Positions 18,666 to 27,290 of a stretch of DNA of 64,000 bases are shown here, piece after piece. Numbering within the stretch: position 1 is the first letter of the stretch; the number at the start of each line of letters is the position of its first letter. Source of the stretch: Acidobacteriaceae bacterium (GTDB taxonomy: Bacteria; Acidobacteriota; Terriglobia; Terriglobales; Acidobacteriaceae); assembly GCA_003151155.1 (NCBI GenBank), contig PLWX01000087.1, positions 43,888-107,887 of the forward strand, read 5' to 3'. The notes beneath the pieces are model-generated. The model was not told where the DNA came from, made no database searches, and saw only the letters and a program-made list of their open reading frames with translations. The position numbers and the translations under genes were made by a program.

Positions 18666-19376
18666 TTACCGCTCCACCAAGTCAACGCCCGGACGCTGCG
18701 GAGCCGGGGTTGTGCCAACTCGCTCCACGGTGTTCAGAATCTCGAGGCTGAAATCATCCATGCGCGCGCCGAACTCGCGGATGTTGTTCATGTACATGTT
18801 GTAGAAGATCACGGCGGGCACGGCGGCAAACAATCCGGCGGCAGTGGTGATCAACGCTTCTGAGATTCCAGGCGCGACTGCGCGCAGAGTCGCGGAACCG
18901 GCGTCGCCCAGTCCGTGGAAAGCATCGATGATGCCCCAGACGGTACCGAACAATCCGATGAACGGGGTGACGGCGCCTGTCGTAGCGAGCCATGGAAGCC
19001 GGCGCTCGAGGCGAGTCAACTCTTCGCTCGACGCGATCTGGGTGGCGCGCTGGATTGAACCTACGTTCAGGCGCGTCCCCTGGCGGCGCAATTCTTCATA
19101 GGCGCCTTCAAACACTGGCACCAGCGGACTGGGCTTGAACTGCTCAGCCACGTTGGCGACATCCTGCATGCGCTGCGCCTTGCGGAAGGCGCGCACGAAG
19201 CGTCCGCTCTGCACTCGCGCGCGGCGGTAGAGGCTGAGCTTCGAGACGATGATCGACCAGGAGAACAGGCTGAATGCAAAGAGGATGAAGAGAACCGCGC
19301 GTGCCACCAGGCCGCTGTTGGTAAACAGACTGGTGATCTCGCCGGAATCGGCAAATGCGAATAAGTGATAGGCCAT
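18666..19376 (-). CDS. tolQ: TolQ/ExbB/MotA-type proton channel protein
   Basis: 236 aa with three membrane helices (about 25-47, 135-157 and 175-197). The family motifs GLFGTVWGIIDAFHGL and EALITTAAGLFAAVPAVIFYN are intact. It is first gene of the tol-pal cluster on the minus strand, with tolR starting right after it. Confidence 0.95.
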   Translation of the reverse strand: MAYHLFAFADSGEITSLFTNSGLVARAVLFILFAFSLFSWSIIVSKLSLYRRARVQSGRFVRAFRKAQRMQDVANVAEQFKPSPLVPVFEGAYEELRRQGTRLNVGSIQRATQIASSEELTRLERRLPWLATTGAVTPFIGLFGTVWGIIDAFHGLGDAGSATLRAVAPGISEALITTAAGLFAAVPAVIFYNMYMNNIREFGARMDDFSLEILNTVERVGTTPAPQRPGVDLVER

Positions 19377-19679
19377 CTTTTGTCTGTCAGGTCGCCGCTT
19401 TGAACGGCACCTGTCGCGTCGCGGAGTGAGCCTCTCGGGCCCAGGGTGAACAAATGCAGGATTGCGAGCCTTGCCAAGTCCTGCCTGAACCGGAATGAAA
19501 CCAGAGTCTCACATCCGTGGGATGCGTAAGTTCCATTATAGTCAGTTCGACGGCGAAGCATCGGATTGACTGCGGGATTCTCGTGAATTGCTGTGAACGA
19601 TTGTGGTTCCCGCGGGTTACGGCGAAAGCCTGTGTTTCGTGCTATCCTGCGCGAGAAATCTCCTCATTCGAGTCTTACC

Positions 19680-21365
19680 GTGCTCCTGGAATTGCGCGTC
19701 GAAAACTACGCGGTCATCGATAACGTGGTGGTGGAGTTTGCCCCGGGGCTGAACCTGCTGACTGGCGAGACCGGCGCGGGTAAATCGATCCTCATCGATG
19801 CGCTGACGCTGCTGCTGGGTGATAAAGCATCGGCAGACGTAATTCGCCATGGCACGGAGAAAGCTGTGGTTGCAGCGGTCTTCGAAGCAGAGCCAAGCGG
19901 AATTGCCGCGGTCCTGGAAGCGAATGGCCTCGACTCCGAAGGCGATCAGATCATCCTGAGGCGGGAAATCACAGCGAATGGCCGCGGTCGAGTCTTTATC
20001 AACAATCAACCGGCGACCGTCGGCGTGCTGAGGCAGTTAGCCCCGCATCTTGCCGTGATCCACGCGCAGAATGCAGCGGTGCTGGGCTTTGATCCTGAGT
20101 CACGAATGGCGCTCCTGGACTCATATGCAAGTTCCGATTTGTCAGTGACTGCGACGGCGCACGCGAAGTGGAAAGAAGTCTCCTCGCGTATCGCAGATCT
20201 CGAGCGCGATGAGCAAGACCGGTTGCGGTTGCTCGATCTCTGGAAGTTCCAGCACCAGGAGATCGGACAGGGCGATTTGAAGTTCGGCGAAGATGAAGTG
20301 CTGGAAACCGAGAAGCGCGTGTTGGCGAACTCCGAGCGGATCTACACGGCTGCTATGAGCGCTTTCGATCACCTCTATGAAGGCGAGGGATCGGCTTCGG
20401 AGCAATTGCGCGCCGCGGCGAAACAGTTGGAAGATCTGGCACGTTTCGACGAGAAGTTTCGCGAACAAGCAGCCGTCGTCGAATCGGCCCGGATCTCGGT
20501 GGAAGATATCGGGACATCTTTGCGCGATTATGCCGAGGGAATCCAGTCGTCTCCCGAACGTCTGGCGGAAGTCGAGGATCGGCTTGCGCTGCTCGATCGC
20601 CTCAAGCGCAAGTACGGTAAATCGCTGGAAGAAGTAATCGCCTACGGTGAAGAACTTGCACGAAAACTCAACGAGATGGAGAACAAGGACGAGGTGCTGC
20701 GCGTCCTGAAAAAACAACTTGCCGCTGCGGAGAGCGAGTATCTCGAAGCCGCGCGCTCTCTCTCACGCAAGCGTTATGACGCCGCAAAGAAGTTGGAGAA
20801 GACGGTCGAAGCGGAGATCAACGATCTTGCAATGAAGGCACGCTTCAAAATCGAGATTGGCGGTACTGATGAAGAATCCAACTGGACGGTCATCGGTTTC
20901 GATCAAGTGTTGTACATGATTTCCGCAAATCCCGGTGAACCGCTCGGTCCTGTCGACGAGATCGCATCGGGCGGTGAGCTTTCGCGGGTAATGCTGGCGC
21001 TAAAGGCAAGCGTGGAAGCAGGCAAAAGTCGCAGCAAGAAAGATCCCGCTCACCAGCGAACCCTGGTGTTCGACGAAATCGATACAGGTATCGGCGGTCG
21101 CGCCGCGGAAGCCGTCGGCAAGAAGTTGAAGGCGCTCTCCAAAACCAAGCAAGTGCTGTGCATCACCCACCTGCCGCAGATCGCGTCGTTTGGCGATCAC
21201 CACTACCTGATCGAAAAAAAGGAAGCATCAGGACGAACGAAAACGACAGTTCGACCGCTCGATCTCGAAGATCGCACCGAGGAGATTGCCCGCATGTTAA
21301 GCGGCGCCAAGCTCACGGAAACCTCTCTCAAGCACGCCGAGCAGATGTTGAAGGCAAACGCCTAG
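19680..21365 (+). CDS. recN: DNA repair ATPase RecN
   Basis: SMC-like ATPase for double-strand-break repair. The frame is open from 19593, but a GTG at 19680 gives a start directly at the conserved MLLELRVENYAVIDN and a length of about 561 aa, typical for RecN. Walker A is GETGAGKS; long coiled coils lie between about 150 and 390; the ABC signature is ASGGELSRVMLALK and Walker B is TLVFDEIDTGIGG, followed by LCITHLPQIA. In many bacteria recN belongs to the SOS regulon; no recognisable LexA site was identified here. Confidence 0.95.
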   Translation: MLLELRVENYAVIDNVVVEFAPGLNLLTGETGAGKSILIDALTLLLGDKASADVIRHGTEKAVVAAVFEAEPSGIAAVLEANGLDSEGDQIILRREITANGRGRVFINNQPATVGVLRQLAPHLAVIHAQNAAVLGFDPESRMALLDSYASSDLSVTATAHAKWKEVSSRIADLERDEQDRLRLLDLWKFQHQEIGQGDLKFGEDEVLETEKRVLANSERIYTAAMSAFDHLYEGEGSASEQLRAAAKQLEDLARFDEKFREQAAVVESARISVEDIGTSLRDYAEGIQSSPERLAEVEDRLALLDRLKRKYGKSLEEVIAYGEELARKLNEMENKDEVLRVLKKQLAAAESEYLEAARSLSRKRYDAAKKLEKTVEAEINDLAMKARFKIEIGGTDEESNWTVIGFDQVLYMISANPGEPLGPVDEIASGGELSRVMLALKASVEAGKSRSKKDPAHQRTLVFDEIDTGIGGRAAEAVGKKLKALSKTKQVLCITHLPQIASFGDHHYLIEKKEASGRTKTTVRPLDLEDRTEEIARMLSGAKLTETSLKHAEQMLKANA

Positions 21366-21386
21366 ATATATTTCAAAAAACAAGCA

Positions 21387-21458
21387 TTTACGGCATATTT
21401 CAAGGTTATGTATAAAATATATTACGTTTTTATAGCATTTATGCTAGATTATCGTAAT
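21387..21458 (+). promoter_or_regulatory. AT-rich promoter with dyad operator before the AbiE-like pair
   Basis: TTTACG at 21387-21392 and TATAAA at 21411-21416 form a plausible -35/-10 pair with an 18-bp spacer. Downstream is a dyad centred between 21439 and 21440. Its inner arms are TAGCAT and ATGCTA (21433-21446), and its outer arms are ATTACG (21421-21426) and CGTAAT (21453-21458), the last overlapping the ATG at 21457. AbiEi antitoxins are known to autorepress by binding inverted repeats at their promoter, so this is a good operator candidate. The 90-bp region is much richer in A+T than its surroundings. Confidence 0.6.
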
Positions 21459-22248
21459 GAACATTGGAGATCGACTATCCGACTATGAGGCTCGCGGCTT
21501 CGACGAAAAGGATGCGATCGTCAATGTTCTGCTGGAAGTGGCATTGCATTCCTTGTTCGTTGCATTTCCCACGACCTTTGTCTGTTTCGGTGGCGCGACA
21601 CTGGTAATTTTTTTCGGAAGTTCGAGGGTTTCCAGCGATCTTGATCTCCTCGTGGGGAACGATTCGATCCCGGGCACCGACGAAATTCTCGCTGCTCTAT
21701 CGGTACCTCTCACTGAAGCGGCGAAACTCCTGCGCATCTCTCCTCCCGAATTCAGCGTCATTCGATCAGGGCCCGATCTTCACAAACTGCTTGTCAACTC
21801 TGCCGGGGAACGCCTCTTCACCATCGACGTGACCCGAATCAGCGGAGTGATTCATAGCGAATTGATCGAAGCTCCCCTCGTCCTGGATGCGACCCCAACG
21901 GTCAAAGCGAGAATCGTAACTCGGAACTGGATGCTGCTCCAGAAGGCGGAGGCCTTCTTGACCCGTCGCATGCTTAAGACGCGTGATGCATTCGATATCA
22001 AACTCCTACTGGATACCGGCGCGGCGCTCAATGAAACTCTCGCGGCAAATCTTTCGGATGGCCGAGCATCGGAACGCCTGGAAGATCGCGATTTCATTGC
22101 GCATCGGATTGAGCAAGTCAGTGCAAAACAATGTGAGCTCGAACTTCGACCGGTTCTTCCCAACGAGGTTTACCGCGATCTAGCGACCCAAGACTTTGAG
22201 CCTCTGCGTGCGGCTCTCGGCGTGCTTTTTGCGGAGTGGCTCAATTGA
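21457..22248 (+). CDS. AbiEii-like nucleotidyltransferase (toxin candidate)
   Basis: 263 aa. The nucleotidyltransferase signature of the AbiEii/type IV toxin family is visible: GGATL at 45-49, then R57 and DLD at 61-63. A later basic block (RRMLKTRDAFDIKLLL) matches the family's K-x-RD-x-x-D region. AbiEii proteins are bacteriostatic toxins in abortive-infection modules; related enzymes pyrimidinylate tRNA acceptor ends. It is followed 7 bp later by an AbiEi-like gene, the reverse of the usual abiEi-abiEii order. The AT-rich promoter suggests acquisition by transfer. Confidence 0.8.
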   Translation: MNIGDRLSDYEARGFDEKDAIVNVLLEVALHSLFVAFPTTFVCFGGATLVIFFGSSRVSSDLDLLVGNDSIPGTDEILAALSVPLTEAAKLLRISPPEFSVIRSGPDLHKLLVNSAGERLFTIDVTRISGVIHSELIEAPLVLDATPTVKARIVTRNWMLLQKAEAFLTRRMLKTRDAFDIKLLLDTGAALNETLAANLSDGRASERLEDRDFIAHRIEQVSAKQCELELRPVLPNEVYRDLATQDFEPLRAALGVLFAEWLN

Positions 22249-22255
22249 GGTGACG

Positions 22256-22876
22256 ATGGACTGGGCAAAGTTCGTAACCGAAAAATCGCGCCGTGCCGCC
22301 GTTCTGCGGGTGGACGAAGTGGCGAAGGAACTCGGCTTACACGTCGAGGTTGCTCGCCAAGGCCTCGTTCGGCAGGAAGAACGAGGTCTCGTGGAACACT
22401 TGGGGAAGACAATCTTTCTAATTCGCACCTCACGCGATACATCGGGACGCGAATTGATCAACGAGCTACGCCCTGACTCCTATCTCTCTCTGGAGACTGT
22501 CTTGCGCGAATCCGGGATTTCAACCCAGTCGCCTAAATATCTGACATGCGCTACCACGGGCCGTGCAGCCGAGTTTCGCTCGAAATCCTTCGCTGTCATC
22601 TACCAACACATCTCTCCGAAGCTCTTCTGGGGTTTTCAAGAAAAGCGCACTCTATACGGCTCCTACAAAGTGGCCGAACCGGAGAAGGCGCTGCTCGACT
22701 GGATCTACCTCGCACGGCAACGAGGACTCCTGGCTGCTACCGACGAACTCGATGTCTCGGGGATCGATCGCGGGAAATTGCTGGACTATGCGACGAAGTA
22801 TCCGAAGCCGGTGCGGCAGCAGATCACGGAATTGCTGGCCGAGTTTGCAGCGGGGCAGGCGGGATCATCGACGTAG
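22256..22876 (+). CDS. AbiEi-like antitoxin / transcriptional regulator
   Basis: 206 aa from the ATG at 22256, with GAGGTG just before it. The N-terminal part (about 1-65) is a winged-helix-like domain (VDEVAKELGLHVEVARQGLVRQEERGLVEHLGKTIFLI), and the remainder has the AbiEi pattern LRPDSYLSLETVLRESGI, then FWGFQEKRTLYGSYKVAEPEKALLDWIYLA. AbiEi proteins neutralise AbiEii and repress their own operon. It is the second gene here, translated right after the toxin candidate. Confidence 0.8.
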   Translation: MDWAKFVTEKSRRAAVLRVDEVAKELGLHVEVARQGLVRQEERGLVEHLGKTIFLIRTSRDTSGRELINELRPDSYLSLETVLRESGISTQSPKYLTCATTGRAAEFRSKSFAVIYQHISPKLFWGFQEKRTLYGSYKVAEPEKALLDWIYLARQRGLLAATDELDVSGIDRGKLLDYATKYPKPVRQQITELLAEFAAGQAGSST

Positions 22877-23054
22877 CAGAACCGCGATTGCGAACCACTC
22901 GCATCGTCGCAGCCACTTTAACCCCGCCGGTCACGTCGCTATTTCCCCGCTCAGCAACCTACTCTGCCCGTTCCCTTCCAGCCACTGATTCGTACCGCTT
23001 TCCGGGCATATAATTGGAGTATCTCGCAGTGGGGCTTTAAGACAAAGGAACTAC

Positions 23055-24887
23055 ATGGCAACAACAGAAGTGGCTGCGCCGCCGCTCGGAGCGCAGCGGA
23101 CGCCGGTCGTCAACGATTTCAGCATCCAGGTGGCGACGGTCAATGGTTCGGGTTCGCAATCGGCGAACACGGTTCTACTCCGCACGATCTTCCAGATGGG
23201 CATCCCTGTCTCTGGCAAGAACCTCTTTCCGTCGAACATTGCCGGCCTGCCAACCTGGTACACGATCCGCGCCAGCAAGGACGGCTTCATTGCGCGCAAG
23301 AAGGAAATTGATTTCGTCGTCGCGATGAATGCCGAGACTGCGAAGGACGACGTTCTCTCGCTGGAACCCGGCGCGGTCGTGCTCTATGACGAACCGCTGA
23401 ATCTTCGCGAGCTACGCAGCGATGTGACGTTTTATTCCGTCGCTTTCGACAAGATCGTCGCCGAGGTTTGCAAGGAAGCCAAACTCCGCAAACTTGTGAA
23501 GAACATGATCTACGTCGGCGTGGTTGCGAAGCTTCTCAACTTCGACATGAAAGAAGTCGAGAAGGCGATCCGCAAGCAGTTTGCGACGAAGGTCAAAGCC
23601 GCCGACCTGAACTGGAACGCCGCGCAAGCAGGCTACGACTACGCTACGGGTTCCTTGACCAAAGAAGATCCGTTCCGCGTTGAGCGGATGAACAAGACCG
23701 AGGGGCAGATCATCATCGACGGTAACGCCGCGGCCGCACTGGGTGCCATGTTCGCGGGCGTGAGTGTGGTGACGTGGTATCCGATCACGCCATCGTCCTC
23801 GCTGGTTGAGAACCTGATTGAGTACATGAAAGAGCATCGGGTCGGTCCCGATGGTAAAGCGACCTTCGGCATCGTGCAGGCGGAGGACGAACTTGCCGCG
23901 GTCGGCATGGTGCTGGGCGCCGGTTGGATGGGCGCTCGTGCTATGACTGCAACGGCAGGCCCGGGCATCAGTCTGATGGCCGAATTCACCGGACTGGGCT
24001 ATTACGTGGAAGTGCCCGCGGTGATCTGGGACGTGCAGCGCGTGGGACCCTCGACCGGACTGCCGACGCGTACCTCGCAAGGCGACATCATGAAGGTTGC
24101 CAACTTGTCGCATGGTGATGCGCGGCATCCGATGCTCTTCCCGAGCACGGTCGCTGAGTGCTTCGAGATGGCCGGTACGGCGTTCGATCTTGCAGAGACC
24201 TTGCAGACACCGGTGTTCGTGATGAGCGATCTCGATCTCGGTATGAACAACTGGATGAGCGAGCCGTTTCAATATCCCGACAAGCCGTTGCAGCGCGGCA
24301 AGGTGCTTTCGGCAGAGGATCTCAGCAAGGCCGGCGGTTTCGCGCGCTACAAAGACGTAGACGGCGATGGCATTCCATATCGCACCACGCCGGGGACGAG
24401 GCATCCTTCGGCAGCATGGTTCGCGCGCGGTAGCGGACACAACGAGAAAGCGCAATACACCGAGCGCCCGGACGATTACGTGAACAACATGGATCGCCTG
24501 GCGCGGAAGTTTGCTACCGCCCGCAAGCTCATTCCTCCGGCGGAATTAGTGCAGGATGGAGCGAAAGTCGGCATTATTGCCTATGGAACATCGCATCACG
24601 CGATGGTCGAGTCGCTCTCTCAACTGCTGAAGGAATACGGCGTCGGTATCGACTACCTGCGGTTGCGTGGATTCCCGTTTGGCGAAGAAGTCCACGACTT
24701 CATCGCGCGGCACGATCGCGTGTACGTGGTCGACCAAAACCGCGACCACCAGATGTTCGACCTCCTGAAACTCGATATCAAGGCCGAGCACGTAACCAAG
24801 CTGCGCAGCGTGCGCCACTACAATGGCCTGCCGCTCGACGCGCGCACCGTGACCGATGCGGTCCTGGCGCAGGAAGAGGTGAAGTAA
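23055..24887 (+). CDS. korA: 2-oxoglutarate (2-oxoacid):ferredoxin oxidoreductase, fused gamma-alpha subunit
   Basis: 610 aa cytoplasmic enzyme subunit. Residues about 20-190 are the gamma domain (VNGSGSQSANTVLLRTIFQMG) and about 215-600 the alpha (pyrimidine-binding) domain, with NAAAALGAMFAGVSVVTWYPITPSSSL and the GPGISLMAEFTGLGYYVEVPAV block. The gamma-alpha fusion is usual in KorA. With KorB it oxidises a 2-oxoacid to acyl-CoA with ferredoxin reduction, as a TCA-cycle or reverse step. It ends in a TAATG overlap with korB. The exact 2-oxoacid cannot be read with certainty. Confidence 0.9.
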   Translation: MATTEVAAPPLGAQRTPVVNDFSIQVATVNGSGSQSANTVLLRTIFQMGIPVSGKNLFPSNIAGLPTWYTIRASKDGFIARKKEIDFVVAMNAETAKDDVLSLEPGAVVLYDEPLNLRELRSDVTFYSVAFDKIVAEVCKEAKLRKLVKNMIYVGVVAKLLNFDMKEVEKAIRKQFATKVKAADLNWNAAQAGYDYATGSLTKEDPFRVERMNKTEGQIIIDGNAAAALGAMFAGVSVVTWYPITPSSSLVENLIEYMKEHRVGPDGKATFGIVQAEDELAAVGMVLGAGWMGARAMTATAGPGISLMAEFTGLGYYVEVPAVIWDVQRVGPSTGLPTRTSQGDIMKVANLSHGDARHPMLFPSTVAECFEMAGTAFDLAETLQTPVFVMSDLDLGMNNWMSEPFQYPDKPLQRGKVLSAEDLSKAGGFARYKDVDGDGIPYRTTPGTRHPSAAWFARGSGHNEKAQYTERPDDYVNNMDRLARKFATARKLIPPAELVQDGAKVGIIAYGTSHHAMVESLSQLLKEYGVGIDYLRLRGFPFGEEVHDFIARHDRVYVVDQNRDHQMFDLLKLDIKAEHVTKLRSVRHYNGLPLDARTVTDAVLAQEEVK

Positions 24888-25927
24888 TGGCGACGACAAC
24901 GACTCCGCCACCGAAGACGAATCACATCGGCCTGACCGTGCTCGACTATCGCGGCGGCAAGACAACGCTCTGCGCCGGCTGCGGCCACAACGCGATTTCA
25001 GAACGTATTCTCGACGCCATGTACGAGATGGGGGTTGAGCCCGAAGGAGTGGTCAAGATGAGCGGCATCGGCTGCTCGTCAAAGACACCGGCATACTTCA
25101 TGTCGCGCTCGTTCAGCTTCAACTCCGTGCACGGACGTATGCCTTCGGTTACGACGGGCGCTGTACTGGCAAATCAGAAGATGATGGCGATCGGCATCTC
25201 CGGCGATGGCGACACCGCATCGATCGGCATGGGCCAGTTCGTGCACTTGATGCGCCGCAACATCCCGATGATCTACATCATCGAAGACAACGGTGTGTAC
25301 GGGCTCACCAAGGGCCAGTTTTCCGCCACCGCGGATCTGGGTTCAAAGCTCAAGACGGGAGTGATCAACGATCTTCCGCCGGTGGATACCTGCGCGTTGG
25401 CGATCATGATGGGCGCGACTTTCGTGGGTCGTTCGTTCAGCGGCGACAAGAAGCAACTGCACACCATGTTGAAAGCAGCCATCGCACACAAGGGAACGGC
25501 GATGCTCGATGTGATTTCGCCTTGCGTGACCTTCAATGACCACGAGGGTTCCACGAAGTCGTATAAGTTCATGAAGGACCACGAAGAGCCGTTGCACGAC
25601 TTGAACTTCGTGCCGCACTTTGAAGAGATCGACGTGGATTACGACGAGGGAACGACGACTGCAGTCACGATGCACGATGGTTCACGACTCCTCCTTCGAA
25701 AGCTAGAACAGGACTACGACGCAACCGATAAAGCCAATGCCGTGAAGCGCATCATGGAGTCGCACAAGACAGGGGAGATCCTGACCGGTGTGTTCTATGT
25801 GAATCCGGAGGCGCCGACGTTCCTTGATTTGCTCAACATGACGGATACGCCACTTGCGAGTTTGCCGGAGTCGGTGCTGCGTCCGCCAAAGAGCGTTCTC
25901 GATGCGGTAATGGACGAATACCGGTAA
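24887..25927 (+). CDS. korB: 2-oxoglutarate (2-oxoacid):ferredoxin oxidoreductase, beta subunit
   Basis: 346 aa TPP-binding subunit. It shows LCAGCGHNAIS, GIGCSSKTPAYF and the TPP/Mg motif GISGDGDTASIGMGQF...EDNGVYGLTKGQ. The cysteines C-x2-C near residue 28 and the later one in GIGCSS may ligate a 4Fe-4S cluster, as in related enzymes. The start codon overlaps the korA stop, so expression is coupled. A terminator follows at 25953. Confidence 0.92.
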   Translation: MATTTTPPPKTNHIGLTVLDYRGGKTTLCAGCGHNAISERILDAMYEMGVEPEGVVKMSGIGCSSKTPAYFMSRSFSFNSVHGRMPSVTTGAVLANQKMMAIGISGDGDTASIGMGQFVHLMRRNIPMIYIIEDNGVYGLTKGQFSATADLGSKLKTGVINDLPPVDTCALAIMMGATFVGRSFSGDKKQLHTMLKAAIAHKGTAMLDVISPCVTFNDHEGSTKSYKFMKDHEEPLHDLNFVPHFEEIDVDYDEGTTTAVTMHDGSRLLLRKLEQDYDATDKANAVKRIMESHKTGEILTGVFYVNPEAPTFLDLLNMTDTPLASLPESVLRPPKSVLDAVMDEYR

Positions 25928-25952
25928 TTACTGCAGCTTTCGATTTACCGCG

Positions 25953-25977
25953 AAGGCCTCCATCGCGGAGGCTTTTT
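25953..25977 (+). terminator. Terminator after korB
   Basis: GCCTCC at 25956-25961 pairs with GGAGGC at 25967-25972 across a 5-nt loop, followed by TTTTT. Confidence 0.82.
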
Positions 25978-26191
25978 GCGTGGGCGTCTGTGAAAACGGA
26001 GTAGCTGTTGTCCTCATAAAGGTTTGTCTCACCTCAGCTTCTCGTCCCGCTAAATCTCGATTCTACACAAGATTCCAAAGCTGAATCTGCAACCCCCGAA
26101 TGTTGCATCACGTCTGTTGGTATGGAGTACAATTCTCGCCCACGAGGGACTGTGTGGCAGCAGCGGTTGCAGTGTTCCGCTGAGGGTAGGC

Positions 26192-27238
26192 ATGAACGTC
26201 CATATTAGTTATAAGGGTCTGGAAAAGACCCCCGACGTCGAATCCACCATTCAACAACACCTCAAAAAATTAGAGCGCAGGCTGCAGCTTTTCCGGCCAG
26301 AGCTGGTGAATCTGCATGGCAGCGTTTTGCAGAAATCGCCGCGTGCGGGATTCGTGGTGGCCCTTAATTTGCGAATGCCGTCTACCGATCTCGCGACCGA
26401 GCAGGCGAACCAGAATGCCGCGATGGCGATCAAGGCCGCGTTCGACTCGTTGATCGAACAGGTAACCAGCCACAAAGACCTACTGCGCAATCATCACCGC
26501 TTTCCCGGCAGACGACGCGGGTCACTGCGACGTCCTGAAGGGACCGTTCCTTTCGAAAAGACGATGGCGTCGGTTAAGTTGGAAGACGTTTCCAACGAAG
26601 ACGTCAACAGCTACATCAACGCAAACCTGCCACGCTTGCGGCGTTTCGTGTCGCGAGAAATTCATGCTCGCGAGAATGACGAACAGATCGGCCGTGGCGC
26701 GTTGAGCGTGGACGAAGTGATCGGTGAAGCTATCGGCGACGCTCTCAGCGACTCGCATGAGCGACCCGAAAAAATGCGCCTTGAGCCCTGGCTATATCGG
26801 TTGGCTACGGCGGCCCTCGATCGCCTTAGTAGAGGAGACTCCGGCGGCAGCAACGTCGCGCTGGAGCGGCCGGATGATCCGCGCAATGAAGATGCGAGCG
26901 ATGAAAATGTTCTGCAATTCCACCAACCCGACGACGATCTTTCGTCACGCAGCCTGACGGCCAACGATCAGGTTGCCAACCCCGAAGAGCTAGCCGCGAA
27001 AGACGAGATGATCACGCTCGTCGAACGCACGCTGCGCGATGCGGGACGACGGGAACGAGAAGCATTCATCCTGTATACGATCGAAGGCTTCACCGTCGAG
27101 GAAATCGCCGACATCACACAGAGACCGCACGAGGAGGTGAGGAAAGGCGTGCACACCGCGCGCGAACACCTAAAGAGGGCATTGCCTGTGAAGGATGCGC
27201 TCAGCGACCGATTAATCGAGCACTCCAAAACAGCCTGA
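26192..27238 (+). CDS. HPF/RaiA ribosome-hibernation domain fused to sigma-70-like regions 2 and 4
   Basis: 348 aa from the ATG at 26192, which follows GAGGGTAGG; the longer frame from 26117 has no such support. Residues 1-100 match the HPF/RaiA fold (MNVHISYKGLEKTPDVESTI, LKKLERRL, AAMAIKAAFDSLIEQVTSHKDLL). Residues about 138-212 resemble sigma region 2 (INANLPRLRRFV...LEPWLYRLATAALDRL). Residues 277-331 are a clear sigma region 4 helix-turn-helix (RREREAFILYTIEGFTVEEIADITQ, then VHTAREHLKRAL). The linker is acidic. Whether it binds ribosomes, RNA polymerase or both is unknown. The eRF1-like gene starts 52 bp downstream. Confidence 0.85.
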   Translation: MNVHISYKGLEKTPDVESTIQQHLKKLERRLQLFRPELVNLHGSVLQKSPRAGFVVALNLRMPSTDLATEQANQNAAMAIKAAFDSLIEQVTSHKDLLRNHHRFPGRRRGSLRRPEGTVPFEKTMASVKLEDVSNEDVNSYINANLPRLRRFVSREIHARENDEQIGRGALSVDEVIGEAIGDALSDSHERPEKMRLEPWLYRLATAALDRLSRGDSGGSNVALERPDDPRNEDASDENVLQFHQPDDDLSSRSLTANDQVANPEELAAKDEMITLVERTLRDAGRREREAFILYTIEGFTVEEIADITQRPHEEVRKGVHTAREHLKRALPVKDALSDRLIEHSKTA

Positions 27239-27290
27239 CACTTCAAACAATCACGACCCTCAAACCACCGAACCATCAGGAGACTGAGGA

